Assembly: GCA_945643635.1 (NCBI GenBank)
Contig: CALZFC010000097.1
Location: forward strand, 653,501 to 717,500
Reading direction: 5' to 3'
DNA from: Allodiplogaster sudhausi
Taxonomy: Eukaryota > Nematoda > Chromadorea > Rhabditida > Diplogasteridae
Length of the DNA: 64,000 bases
This document shows positions 1-12,466 of the stretch, in pieces. The translations under genes were made by a program, and so were the position numbers. Under the pieces are notes generated by a model that searched no databases, was not told the origin of the DNA, and saw nothing but the letters and a program-made list of their open reading frames with translations. Within the stretch, counting starts at the first letter, position 1. Each line of letters starts with the position of its first letter.

Positions 1-214
1 GAGGAAGGAGATGGAGACAGAGAGAAAGAGAAAACTGTATTTGAGTATCCATAATGTCTTTAGATAGCTAAAAAAAAATCCTTAAAAAATAAGTAAATAT
101 TGATGTGAAGTTAATGGGATCCAACAACTGCCCTTGTTTGTAATTATTATTATAAATTTATTAAAACAAATTATATTTAATTCATTTAATAGAGTATTAA
201 AAAAATATGTTGAG

Positions 215-1882
215 CTGTCTGCATCGTTCTCTTCGCCCGGTCTCTCTGCCCCGAATAACTCTGCATCCTCTGGCCGATCTCCCAAATCCCCTCCTTCAAA
301 CCTCCAACCAATCTCCGTCTTTCTGGAGATCATCCTGAATCCAGAGAATCTGGCACTCGAGCGTCTCACGCCTGTGATCTTTAAGGTGCATAAAAATGTT
401 TTATTTGTTTATTTTATTACTATTTATAATGTCACTAAATGAAGACTTCCTTCTTTGTAATAGTGGGGGAGACAACATAATGTCTGTGCCCAATCCGTAG
501 GTTGCAGCGTTAACATATGTATTTTGGTGTTGAGAAATTTGTTGATTGACTTGACAATTGGATAAAACAGCCATTGAGTTTGGAACGATGATAGAGAGAG
601 AACAGGCACATTATGATTACTGTATTGATTAAATAAGTTAATTAATTAATTAAAATAAATGAATTTATAACCCCTCCCCAAACCCTGTGCAGAAGGCTCG
701 CATCGAGCTGCGCCGCAGTTTGAAGGCGCTGGATGACGCGCGTCGCTCCCTTCCATACAACTTCGAGCTGGCTCTCGTCCTCGCCGAGATCAGACTTGTC
801 ACCGAACTGCTCGTCCTTGCTTGCAGGTACAGTCCTATTTCGGTGCCATCGTAACCCTGTTTCCGCTGTTTACTGGCCATCCGCATATCCTGGTTGTTTT
901 TCTTTTCCCTTTTTGGGTGAGTGTCCTTCAGAGGAAAAATCTACTATGAATTTGGAGAATGTTGAAGAGATGAAATTTATTAAATATTTACTTATTTATG
1001 ACTTTTGGAATTTAGACAATTTTTTTTACAGAATTGGCCAGTCTCTCTGCATGCACGGTGGTTCCTACGCGCTGCAGAACAATAACCACATTACGTCCAG
1101 TATGTAAATTGCTGAAATCTTGTTTGTATTTTTTTTATAGTAAATCTGCTTTATCCATTCTTGCATATGAAGCGGCGTTATATATTAGATGTAGAATATT
1201 AGACTAAAAATGTTGTCTTAAGACGGCGACAGCGAGAAGGGACGCAAGCGTAGCAGCGACACGGGCCTGCCGTACTCGCCAGGCAGAGTCGGCGTCGCTC
1301 ACCTCCCACTCGTCACCAGAACGGACCTCGCCAACACGTCAGTGGAGTGGTGGCGGATGGCCTTTGGGTATAACTAATTCATTAACGGTGGATTTAAATG
1401 AGTTGGGGGAGTAGTAGTGACATTTGCATATTTACAACAAAAAAGTTGTTGTAAGTAACTATAAACATTTAATACTCTACCAACTTTTACGCAAGTACCG
1501 TGCCTATACTTGTTGCTTCCGTAGGATCAATCTTTGATCTTTCTTCAGCCTCCTCGACATCCGCGCTCAGTTCCAGCATGTCTGGCTCAGCCGAAGCATT
1601 CCATCGACTCTGCCAAATGCGCTCAAGATGTTCGACAATCTGTTCAGGTTCACGGTTTATTCTGTTGGCGGCTTAAACCATTACAGAAAAAAAGTTTAAT
1701 CGAATTCTTGCCGTACTTATTACGGATTAATGTGCAGTAGCAAATGATAATTTGTAGCAATGGAAGATTGTTTAAAAGAGAAATTTTTGCCTGAACAGTA
1801 CCAATTTGACACAATCTTGCTTTCAGAGCACTTCTACCGCCTGATCTTCAAGAAATGGGCAAAAGTCTTCTCTGAGTGTTGA
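215..1882 (+). CDS. 3' exons of an unrecognised gene (partial; 5' end outside window or unresolved)
   Basis: I do not recognise this protein. Six exons fit together in phase: 215-385, 693-826, 1032-1099, 1223-1367, 1549-1654 and 1829-1882, ending in TGA. The N-terminal visible part is Ser/Pro-rich and then becomes helical (LNPENLALERLTPVIF; KARIELRRSLKALDDARRSL), followed by a Leu-rich segment (LALVLAEIRLVTELLVLACR). A polar Lys/Arg/Ser linker leads to an aromatic block (VEWWRMAFG, LLDIRAQFQHVWLSRS) and a basic-aromatic end (HFYRLIFKKWAKVFSEC). Exon base composition and codon use match the sure genes nearby. The junction between the last two exons is uncertain: a donor at 1648 would force another frame and a different short ending. 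The gene lies just upstream of eIF3k on the same strand. It could be a cytosolic helical scaffold protein; I infer no function. Confidence 0.6.
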
Positions 1883-2379
1883 ACTATTTCATCCGGTTTA
1901 CTTTAAAAGTGACAAAGAGTTATTATGAGAGAGCCTTTTGACAAATTATGGCTGTGCCGAGTTTTGATTGTATGGTTAGAATAGTATTTTGATGAGGCTG
2001 AGCGCTGTTTGGCTGTATTAAAGAGAATTTATATATATTAAATAGTAATTCCATTGGCTCATGTGATGTTTAGCCTAAAAATGCAGTGTGATAAATATGG
2101 AAATGCCTTAAATATATGCTTGTCATATGTATTTTAGATACCTCTTTTTTTTTCTTCTTCTTCTAATTTCGTGGCGGCTAGAATTTCAATTAATTTATTG
2201 ATGCAATAGTGTGATATCAAATCCTTCTGTGATAGCCCATGAACGCGACTCTTATTAGGAATCATTGATATTTCAATCTACTGCTTGCTTTTCTCTCTGT
2301 AAATATACAGCTCGAATCGAGATGCTAAAGAAGTGTGATGGGTTCTGGCTTAGAAGAATTTGTGTGTCCTTCCAAGATG

Positions 2380-2385
2380 AATAAA
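2380..2385 (+). promoter_or_regulatory. Candidate poly(A) signal of the first gene
   Basis: A canonical AATAAA lies about 500 bases past the TGA of the preceding gene and 230 bases before the eIF3k start codon, in an AT-rich stretch with no reading frame. It is the best hexamer between the two genes. The 1883-2614 interval otherwise holds only AT-rich sequence that I read as the 3' UTR plus the short eIF3k promoter and 5' UTR. Confidence 0.45.
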
Positions 2386-2614
2386 GTATTCGTTTTGTTT
2401 TGCTAGTTGAATATCGTGATTCTTCAATTAATGGTTGAAGAGCCTGAAGAATATCTCAATACTTTTGACTAGTTCATGCTGCGGTCCTTTATAGGAATTT
2501 TTTTATTATGTTTGACAAATGTGTAAAAGGAATGGTTAATGGATGTAACTTTGTTTGAATATTATTTTTAAGATTGCGCTTCTATTTTCAGGCAGTCTTT
2601 CATCAACTTCTAAA

Positions 2615-3512
2615 ATGGGCGAGAAGTTCGAGAAGCTCAAGGCAATCCTTGACGAGAACATCCAAGGCGTCAACAGGTATTCGCTCTTCTTTCCGTTGTA
2701 CTTTATTTTACTACCTTGTTGGTGGTTGGTTATCTTACCAATGTTGCTATGGGTCATTACAATATGGTGGCAGTCATTTCGTAATAATATTAATTTTGTC
2801 ATTTGTAAAATATGGTGAAGATAATTTCGTAATAATAACGACAATAATAATATTAAAGGTACAACCCGGAGAATGTGAACGATCTGCAGCAGTGCGTCGC
2901 TGCAATGGCATCCGAGAACAAGTTTGAATTATTTTCTTTTTTGTATAAAAATATATTTCGAATTGTTGCAATTGTACATTTATTGCATTGTCAGCACAAA
3001 ATTAACCTTCAATTTATTCCTTTCCAACATTGCAGGGGGAAAAAACGAGGAAATGTAGATTTCAATTTTCTTTTCCTTTTTTCCCAGATACGACCGTGAT
3101 ATCGCATTGACTACCCTCAAGCTCTACCAGCTGAACCCCGACAAGTGAGCAGAGTTCATGAAGTTATAATAATATTCGTAGAATTTTATTTTAGCGTATC
3201 TCTTAGATGAAATAAAGTCAATTATGGCAAATCGAGAGATGTATTAATAATTTTTTTTTACGAAGTTTTGTATAAAAATAAAACAACAACACAAATGAAT
3301 GCATAAAATAGATAATGAAAAATAAAGAATCAAATGACTACTAGGTACGACGAGACCACCGTCCGTCTAATTCTGCTGAAGTCGCTGACCGTTCTGCCCG
3401 GCTCGGACTTTGCACTCGCCAAGTGCCTCATCGACGCGAACAGGCTCAGCTCATCGGTTGGTGCCATTTTTTTTTACGTATTTAATGAAATTTATTGTTG
3501 TTGTTATTATTA

Positions 3513-3544
<32 letters not shown>

Positions 3545-4968
3545 GTTTTAGTAAGTAAAGTAGATGTGCTAAATTTAAGAAGCGTGCGCAGCGATAAATT
3601 CTTGTACAATTTGCGTAAGATATTTAAATAAATTAATTAAAATGCCGGAAATTTTAAGAGCAGAATGATTTGATGTGTTTGAAGTTTTGCAGATTTTGAG
3701 CTATGATATTTATAGGATCTGAAGCGCGTCCTCGACCTCGGAGCGATACTGGAGTCGTGCGATTTCGCGACCTTCTGGAAGGTGATGCGTGGGGAGTACC
3801 AGGCAGACGAGAGGTTTATTTGTTTTTACTTTATATATGTTTGTATAATAGGTATTTATTTATTTGTATATAGTGAAGTTTTCCATCATAATTATACTTG
3901 CGTCAGATATAAGAATCCAAACGACATCCCCAAGCTCGTCAAGGAGATTACTGGCTTCGAGGAGGCCGTTCGCGTTTGTCAGTTGCATTTTCACGATGAA
4001 TCATTTTAAAATAAAGTTATATAAAAAAATATATATAAGTTAACTTGCGCATCTGTCGTTGAAACCTAAAAGAATTGTAGATAAATGTTTTATCTAATTA
4101 GTCGTTATAATTATTTGTTCTTATCGTATTCAGATGCGTGCAAAGTGATTGGCGCGACGTTCCAGAAGATTGAGAAGGCGCAGCTCGTGCGACTCTTGGG
4201 CGGCGCAAGTGGTCAGCTCTATAATTATTTTTCGCGCCAAATTATTTTTGTCATGCTAACTTTTGCATTACAAATACTTAAATACATTACTCTAACCTAC
4301 TCATTTAAATATGATGTTCATCGTTCAGAGTGAGGATGGCCTCATTTTGAAGATGCCGATTGTGATATTATGATAATTTTTTTTTGCTCTGCAAAAGTTT
4401 GCTTAATTACCGTGTCTTGTAATACTTAGGTATTTTTATTACTTGACGTAAGTAATTAGATTTAATTTAATGAATTAAAGTTTAAGATGCGCAAGTGAAG
4501 GCATACGCGACTCGCTTCAAGTGGGACACCATCGAGGGAGGCGCCGCCTACTTTGTCTGCAACCACGAGGCGACCATCCGCTCCAGGAACATTGACGAGA
4601 AGCTCACCTTTGATAGTTGGTTGAGAGAGAGAGCGCGAGAGTGAGAGAGAGAATGAGAGAGGAAGAGAGAGAGAAAATGAGAGAGGAAGAGAGAGAGAGA
4701 ATGAGAGAGGAAGAGAGAGAGAGAGGGAGCATGAGAGAGGAAGGGAGAATGAGTGAGATTGATAGAGAAGAAGAGAGAGAGAGAGAGAGAATGATAGAGA
4801 GAAGACAGAGAATATATGATTATTAGACAGCGATGAGACCAATAAGGTGCACGAATGGTAGTAAATAGAAGAAAAAAAAGATTTATTTTAAAAAAAAGAG
4901 AGAAAAAAATACTTGAAGGCGTCCACGAGATCCTGGAGAACATGCCCATGCAGACGGTGATCGAGTGA
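2615..4968 (+). CDS. EIF3K: Eukaryotic translation initiation factor 3 subunit K
   Basis: This encodes subunit K of eIF3, the cytosolic complex that binds the 40S ribosome during translation initiation. Nine exons join in phase to 239 residues: 2615-2676, 2859-2921, 3088-3144, 3345-3456, 3716-3813, 3907-3977, 4134-4211, 4487-4615, 4919-4968. The human protein is 218 residues. Family landmarks are in order: RYNPENVNDLQQCV near the start, LKLYQLNPDK, ILLKSLTVLPGSDFALAKC, ITGFEEAVR followed by CKVIGATFQKIEKAQL, then LLGGASDAQVKAY and a final DSVHEILENM. The last part is the winged-helix/HAM region. The start was chosen because MGEKFEKLKAIL aligns with the short N-terminal helix of the family and no upstream in-frame exon is needed. 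The donor after base 3977 (GTCAGT) was chosen because only it keeps the family spacing. Intron 8 is filled with (GA)n. Confidence 0.95.
4618..4815 (+). repeat. (GA)n-rich tract in eIF3k intron 8
   Basis: About 200 bases of almost pure purine (GAGAGA with GAAGA and GGGA interruptions) fill most of intron 8 of eIF3k, starting directly behind the donor site at 4616. Reading frames through it are repeat artefacts. Confidence 0.9.
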
Positions 4969-5128
4969 ATGAGGAAGACGAGGAAGATATGATTGCCTTC
5001 TTCGTTGTCATCTAGTACTTCCCCTTATCACAGACTTAATCATCTGCTTCTGTGATTGTCTTGATGCTTGGTCGTTATTTGTTGTGTCGTGTGAAGTGGT
5101 TACTATCATCGGTTTTTTTTTGCCTCTT

Positions 5129-5183
<55 letters not shown>

Positions 5184-6795
5184 ATCTCTCTTCTGCCTCC
5201 AGTCTCATTGCCACCCGACTGTTGTTAGCCTTTTAAATTCCCTTCGATGTTCTCTTGTGCTGTTATGATATTTATAAATGAAGGAGAATATTGTGTTCAA
5301 AGGATGTTTCACGAGAGTATAATGTGTTTGTTAATCTCTGTACTACCTTTTCTGTGTTAAGGTTGGGTTTGGGTTCTCGATTCATCTGATTCTGAGAAAA
5401 TGTACAGTACGAATCGTACTGCTTATGGATGTACATTAAAAAGTTTCCGGCAATTTTGAAGAAGTTCCTGCCTCAAAGAGCACAGACCAGCAGGCGGGGA
5501 CACGTGTCCAGCTAGGTGATTTCTGGTGGCGCTTTAAGAGTCTCTGCCGCTCTTATTCTCACCGTCTGTCACAGTATCTCAATTGCACAGCGCTTCTCTG
5601 CCTCCCTAACCTCTATCTGTCCACGATTGTTTTGCTCTTCCTCTCTCCCGCTCTCTCTCTCTCTCTCTCTCCCTCTCTCATTTTCTTGCTCCCTCGTTCG
5701 TTCGCTCTCTCTCTCTCTCTTTGTCTCTCTCTCACTCTGTCTCTCCCCCCCCCCCTTTAACATGCATTTGTCTACAACACTCTCCACGTGCTGCCCACAT
5801 TGTGCGAGCTCGCTTTAAATCAATCTAAAAGAAAAAAAAGTGGCTTCAATTCCTTCCTCCTGTCTTCTCTTCTGTCTGCATTAAAGCTTTTCTGCTTCCC
5901 TAATGATTCATCGTCCATAGGTCTTTTTTTTGCTTCTTTTTGACTCTTTCTCACTCTCCCTATCTCTCTCGCTCGCTCGCTCTCTCTTTCTTTCTCCTCT
6001 CTTCGTCTTGCTTGCACCCAGATGTTTAACAACTGCCCACTGAAAATTCTTTGACAGATGTCTGATAATTGCTATCAAGACTGGACTCTCCCGTTAGTTC
6101 TAGGAGAGAACCCATAACCTGTTCACTCATTAAAAACGACTCGATATGTTAAAATATTATTTATTTTCTAGCAACATAATATTTGTTTAAGTTTGGCGGC
6201 CTTTTATTCATATGACCCTCCTAGTCTTTGACTGGGAATAGTTTTTGACTTCTAACCGGCTTATCCATTTTCCTTTCTGTTTGTTCGCATGCGGAAGTTT
6301 TGTTTTGAAGTCTAGTCGCCGACTAGCAAAAGGGAGTGAGAGAGAGAGGAGGGCAGGGGAGGGAGAGAGCGTGCGAGAGAGAGAGAAAGAGAGAGAGAGA
6401 GAGACAGAAGGAATGGGAAAGGAATGGAGAGTGAAAGGGAAACATTCACTAGTAGTTTCACTGCAAAGACAAATGTTTGCTATGCCGCTGCTCCAATGTT
6501 GCAACTGACTTGCGTGATACTTTAAGAATATTAGACGTCGCCTGGCAACTGTCATTTGCTAAAACCTTTCTTAATCACCGTATAATTTGAGTTGTATGAT
6601 TCTCTCTCTCTCTCTCTTTCTCTGCCTGTCTAGCTGCTTTGCCGCATTTTTCTTTCTCCCGAACAGCCTCTTTTCTAGTTTGTTCATCTCTAATTGTAAG
6701 ATATCACTGACTCTGTGAGATCCCCCCTCTCTCTGTCACTCTCTCTTTCTGCCTCTATCTCTCCCGTTATGTCTTTATCTCTCTCTCTCACTCTC

Positions 6796-6827
<32 letters not shown>

Positions 6828-6890
6828 GCTCTCTGTCACTCTCTTTCTGTTCCTGCCTCTATCTCTCTCGTTATCTCTTTTTCTCTCTCT

Positions 6891-6934
<44 letters not shown>

Positions 6935-7071
6935 CTCTCTCTCTCTTTATCTGCGTTATCTCGCTGTAAATTTTTTAAATATCGTCCAGCGTTTTATCTC
7001 GAAGTATTTCTATCTGTTCCTTTCACCGCCATTCTGCCAGTTTCAAGCACACGCTCTTTTCCCTCCAGACA
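4969..7071. other. Intergenic: eIF3k 3' UTR, TC microsatellites, 5' flank of CoA-transferase copy A
   Basis: No coding exon is recognisable. An ATTAAA at 5435-5440 could end the eIF3k transcript. Pyrimidine repeats occur at about 5132-5178, 5640-5750, 6600-6622 and 6719-6955 (mostly TC). A (GA)n tract lies at 6330-6412. Just before the copy A start codon, CCCTCCAG followed by ACAATG looks like a 3' splice site, so a noncoding first exon probably lies upstream in this interval. Confidence 0.6.
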
Positions 7072-7735
7072 ATGATTGTATTCCGCACCGCCTTCGTGGG
7101 TGGCCGTCGCTTCCTCTCTCTCTCGTCGTCTCGCTCCTCCTCCTCTCTCGCCCACCTCCGCGAAGTAACCTACCCCATTGCGGGTAAAAAGCCGAGGGTT
7201 CTCCCGGCTGATCAGGCGTTCAGCGATATCAAGAATGGTTCGACCTTCATATGTTTTCTTTCCGAAAATATTTTCTGATTTTAATTGTAATTATATTTAA
7301 CGAATTTTGCTTTTTTTTTATATAAAAAAGAACATTGACTGAATTTTAGCTCTGTAGTTTCAATTGTTTTATTTATTTAAGAATTAGGAAAAGAACCATC
7401 TGTTTCAAGGCCAGCACATCTTCGTGCAGGGAACATCGGCAACGCCAACTCCACTTCTGGAAGCACTACATCGTCACACCAAGAAGGTTTTTATTTTATT
7501 TTACTTTTAACGGCTTTTTTACGGGTTCTTAACTCTTTTTTTTTACGAATTCTCACTATACGCTTATTTCTCGAAAAACAATATATTGATTAAGTACTGA
7601 GTGTATTGTTTCCAGAACAACCTGCACGATATCAAGCTTCATGGCATTCTCATCCTTGGCAATTCTCCATGGCTTGAGAAGGGCGAGTGCAGTGAGTGTT
7701 CAATTTCTACTATTTTCTCTCGGTTTCGTTACCCG

Positions 7736-7769
<34 letters not shown>

Positions 7770-10700
7770 GCTCTTCTCGTTCGCCCTCACTCTCTCTCTC
7801 TTTTTCTCTCTCTCTCTCTCTCTCAGTCACGCTCATTTCATCTTTCCAGATCAAATGCGCTCAAATTGTCTGTTTATCGGTGGAAATCACCAGAAGGCAG
7901 TTAACGAGGGTTAGCTTTTTTTTCCCATTTTAGCAACTCTTTTTGTTTTATTTATTCGAAATTGTATTACTTTCTTTTTACTTTTGTAAACAAAGTCCCA
8001 AGAAGTGGCTTTAATTTAAATTTTTTAACTGATGGTTTTATCAATGCACACTTATTTAATATCATTTTAACCCTGGGCAATTAAAATTTTCCAAATAATA
8101 TTTTTTAACAGTTATTTTTAAATAATAATCTTTGCCCCACCAGGCCTTGCTGACTACGTGCCCGTCATGCTGAATGACATCCCCCGACTCTTCTACACGC
8201 GCACCATTCCGTTGGATGTCGCACTCATTCAGGTCTGTTTGTCTTTCTTTCATTTATTTAATTATTTATTTATATGCTTATCTTACATTAACTTGTAAAT
8301 GATGTAAATCTGATAAGAAATTTAGTACTTTTTTCAGTTTTAATTTAATGGTTAATTTATTTTATTATTTTATAGGTGTCCCCGCCGGACGAACACGGCT
8401 ACTGCTCTATTGGCACTTCTGTCGACATTGCTCGGTTAGTTTCCGTTTCAATTTTTTTAATTCTAATTAGATTGTCATATTTGCATAATAAGTAACTGAC
8501 GTTATCATAATATTGTTGGCAACAATTATTCGTGCTTTCTCGTAAAGCCATTTATCCCTCTATAAATTGGTCCCATGTTATGTTATTGTGAATAATTTTT
8601 CATGGGACGTGTATTTAAAAAAAACACATATATGATTTTTGTAAAAACAAGATTCAGGTCGGCTCTCCGCTGCTGCAGCAAGATCATCGCTCTTCAGAAT
8701 CCGCGAATGCCTCGCACCCTCGGAGAATCGCTCATTCACTCTTCTCACATTGACGTCATCGTTGAGGCTGACGACAACTTTAACATTTACGAGAGAAAGT
8801 CAGTTTGATCAACACTTTTCAATCAATGATTTGCAAAACAAATTGCGTTTTTATTTAATTGTTTATATATTTTTTCCAGCAGAGACTTTTTTCTGTTATA
8901 AAACATATTCCTCTGACTGTATCATATTCAGAATCTCTCCCCCCGGCGAGCTTGAGCAGAAGATTGGCAAGCTCATCGCAGACAATCTCATCGATGACGG
9001 CGCGACCCTTCAGATGGGTATTCCATTTTTATTTTCAATATTTTTTAAACATATTTTTTTGCTAAGTTCTAAGTCACTAGAGTTAATCGTAATGGGTCAT
9101 TTTGGTAGGTGAGATACTATCGTTCAATTGCCGATTAAAACATGTTAAAATTAATTTATTAATACATAGATATGCACATCATTTTTTATTATATTTGCTA
9201 TTTCTTTATTTATTGGTTCACCTAAAGCGAACAACAATAATTGAAGTAATTATATACTTACAGTGAATTTTTAAGTGCACTGGATTGTTTTATTTATTTG
9301 TTATTTTCTATTCGTTAAGGCATTGGCGACATCCCTGATTCGGTGCTAGCGGCTCTGAGCAACCACCGCGATCTCGGTGTGCACTCGGAAATGTTCTCCG
9401 ATGGAGTCGTCGACCTCGTCGAGAAGAACGTCATCAACAACCGACTCAAGGTACGGAAGAGAATTGGCGGGAATTTTGAATTTAGTTTAAATTATCTCTC
9501 GATTGAAGACTTTAATAATGGTTCACATGATCCAACGATTAATTTATGTATGCTGCTATTCATTTATAAGTTTTTTTTATTAGGATGATTTGAAAATTGT
9601 TATATGGATTAAGAAAAAAAAATGTTATTTGTAATAAAAGATTTTTTTCTGTTTTAAGAAAACATTTGCTGGCCGCCTTGTCGTTTCCTTCCTCTTCGGC
9701 TCTCGCCGCGTCTATGACTTTGTGCACAACAATCCACTCGTGCACTTTGGCGGTGTCGAGTAGGTTTTAATTTTTCTACTTAAAATTAATAATAATTAAA
9801 AAGGATCCATATAATTTACAAGAAGAAAATAGTTGCCTTCAAAAAAATATTATTTACATACACAATTTGAAGTATAATTCGTATTAATATCTTCTTTCTT
9901 TCTGATGGGTAAATGACCCGGCCTTCATTCGGCAGCAACACAAGATGGTAGCTATCAATTCGGCCATTGAAATTGACCTCACTGGCCAAGGTACTATAAT
10001 TTTTTGCTTGTTTTTTAAGGAAATATTTGATATAATTAGGTTTGTCAATTGTTCAGAAATATTTCAATTATTATTGAAATATTTTATTGTATATTACAGT
10101 TGTATCCGACTCTATCGGCAGCAGATTCTACTCTGGATTCGGTGGACAGGTTCGTGGAATTTTTCGGTCTTGCCTCGGAGGGGAACTGAACTCACGTATT
10201 ATGATTATCGATGCGCACACGTAACCTCCAGGCTATTACAGATAGATTATTAACTCCTCTTTCATCCAGGTGGACTTTATCCGCGGCTCTGCCATTGCTG
10301 ACGACGGAATGGGCAAGCCGATCATCGCCATTCCTTCGATCAACAAGAACACCGGCGAGAGCAAGATCTCCGCATTCATCAAACAGGTTTAAAGGGGGTT
10401 TAGAAGCAATTCTTCCTAAGGATATTTCACTCAATCAATGTTTCATTTTCAAAACTAAATCGATATTTGAGGGCTCCGGCGTGGTGACGACTCGCGCGCA
10501 CGTCCACTACGTGGTGACGGAGTACGGAATCGCGCAGCTCTGGGGGAAAAGCGTGCGGCAGCGCGCGCATTCCCTCATCAACATTGCCCATCCACAGCAC
10601 AGGGAGCAACTCGACAAGGACGCATTCCAGAGGCTCAAGGTATGACTTGCTAGTTTTAGCAACATCGTGCTAAAGAACTTGCTAAGACGTTGCTAAAGAT

Positions 10701-10820
10701 TACTTACCTTTCGTCTGACTGATTTTTCAAGATACATAGGTGTCATCAATTGAGTCTGGAAATAGCCTCTCACAGACAACTATGCTCAGGTCATTTTAGG
10801 TGATGCCTTCTGCGGACTAG
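7072..10820 (+). CDS. Mitochondrial family-I CoA transferase, tandem copy A
   Basis: Resembles acetyl-CoA hydrolase / 4-hydroxybutyrate or acetate:succinate CoA-transferases, which move CoA between short acids in mitochondria. Fifteen exons give 475 residues: 7072-7237, 7410-7486, 7616-7691, 7850-7909, 8144-8232, 8376-8434, 8658-8798, 8932-9017, 9320-9450, 9659-9759, 9905-9990, 10100-10149, 10270-10386, 10472-10639, 10800-10820. The N-terminus (Arg, Ser, Leu, no acid) fits a mitochondrial presequence. Family landmarks include PLLEALHRH, DIPRLFYTRTIPLDVALIQ, SPPDEHGYCS, INSAIEIDLTGQ (its Glu is, from family knowledge, the likely nucleophile), FGGQVDFIRGSAIADDG and TEYGIAQLWGKS. The frame is open throughout, but the acceptor before base 9905 reads TG instead of AG. 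The exact substrate cannot be told from sequence alone. Confidence 0.9.
7735..7826 (+). repeat. (TC)n tract in intron 3 of copy A
   Basis: Two TC runs separated by a short GC-containing spacer lie in the intron between 7692 and 7849. The homologous introns of copies B and C are also pyrimidine-rich (15180-15240 and 23670-23780), so the tract is an inherited feature of the array. Confidence 0.8.
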
Positions 10821-11472
10821 AAAAACCCCTCAACGATCTACAATTGCTGATAAATCACCTTTGTGCTGCTCTATGCACCAATTTTCCGTCTATACGAGTT
10901 TCCTGGCATTTGTGATTTTATTAGATCGTTAAAATGTGGATAATTAAAATGAATGGTTTGTTGTATATAATCGAGCAATTATTATACTGATGATTATTAA
11001 ATGATGGTGTATTAGTATTATTTTAGCGTATTTTAGTTTTCTGAATTAAGAAAAGTAGATAGTATTTCTTACGATGACGAAGTTCAATGACCTGTGATAA
11101 AAACGATACCCCCTCCTTCATGCTTATTGTACCCACAGAGAAATCCTGCGCAAATAGGTTTTTTTTTAATAATTTGTACTTAAACCAAATTAAGGGCTCT
11201 CATTCGATTTCTGTCATAGATTGCACAACTATTAAGGAGGTAAATAGTGTAGATAGAAGTGTGTATATCAGTCAAAAATTTGCCAGAATTTCAATAGAAC
11301 AGCGAACGTACAACAGTAAAATTCCTGCGTTTTTGCAATTAATTTGCCGAGAATTTCTAACCTTTGCAATGTACATACATATAAATTTGCAGCAAAAATC
11401 AAGTCTTCATCGCCAGTCTCGCATTATTCCTTGTATCTGCTTTTCTCTATTTCCAAAATCTTTCTCTCGCCT

Positions 11473-11513
<41 letters not shown>

Positions 11514-11559
11514 CACTCCTTCTTTCAATACATTCAGTCCACTTCATTGACGTACTCCA

Positions 11560-11617
<58 letters not shown>

Positions 11618-11874
11618 TTACCTCTCTCTTGCTCTGTCTGTCTTTATTTCTCTCTCACTCATACCTTACTCAATCTGCACTATCCACGTGTCATTCACAT
11701 AGCAAACATGCTTCCTTGTTCGCATGAGTCAATGAAGAAAGGAATCACAACAACGATCCTTCCATTCGTTGCTGCCGCCTTCTCCCAAGTGTACATATTG
11801 ATGCGAGCACGATTGGTTCAACCGTTTTGTCTCTCCATTTTTATCTCTCCCTTTCATTCTCTCTCCTACTTTTC

Positions 11875-11928
<54 letters not shown>

Positions 11929-12466
11929 CCGTAGTGACATTTGCCTCCACAAATTAGCCGGCCCATGTGACCAGTCTCTGGCACAAGATCTCTGGTTAGT
12001 GATAAGTGATCTTGCTATTGATATGGCAAGCCTGTTTTAAAGAGCAGCCATCCCTGCCTTCCTTCAATCATTTAACGAGCACGAATTTGTTGCCTTCTTC
12101 GACTCCTCTGATGTATTCCTGTCACGAGCACATTGTGCTCATTGTCAGACTGAACTCGCTTATCTCTGTATTTCTGTCTCTGTCTTTCACTCTCTCTCTC
12201 TTGCTCTTTCTTTCTCTCTCTCTCTCTCTCTCTTGCTCTTTCTTTCTCTTTCTCTTTCTCTTTCTCTTTCTCTTTCTCTTTCTCTCTCTCTCTCTCTTTC
12301 TCTCTTTCTCTCTCTCTCTCTCGTTCTCTCTCTCTATTTCTCTTTTATTTTAAAGAAATCTGCTGTTATTCCGCCCAACCTCTTCAGTCTAGTCTCAGTG
12401 TCTTATTCGTCTCCACGTATCGACAAATCTGCAAGTTTACAGCACGTGCTCTCTAATCAGGGTGAA
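10821..12466. other. Intergenic between CoA-transferase copies A and B, with long TC arrays
   Basis: After the copy A stop there is AT-rich sequence with an ATTAAA near 10995 that may serve as poly(A) signal. From 11470 the region is dominated by (TC)n: about 11478-11505, 11561-11640, 11872-11930 and 12188-12345. Long frames across these arrays are Ser/Leu repeats and not genes. The sequence AATCAG followed by GGTGAAATG just before the copy B start resembles a 3' splice site, suggesting a noncoding first exon for copy B here. Confidence 0.6.

Noticed and set aside
3334..3631. Two overlapping + strand frames with Tyr or Ile runs
   Set aside because: They are the eIF3k exon 4 read through its donor into an ATT/TTA repeat in the intron.
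9760..9904. Calling copy A a pseudogene outright
   Set aside because: A single non-AG acceptor is the only defect; the frame is otherwise intact over 15 exons, and sequencing error or TG splicing cannot be excluded.
11087..12040. 317-codon + strand open frame
   Set aside because: Most of it is Ser/Leu translated from (TC)n arrays; no domain, no splice context, opposite-frame equivalents equally long.
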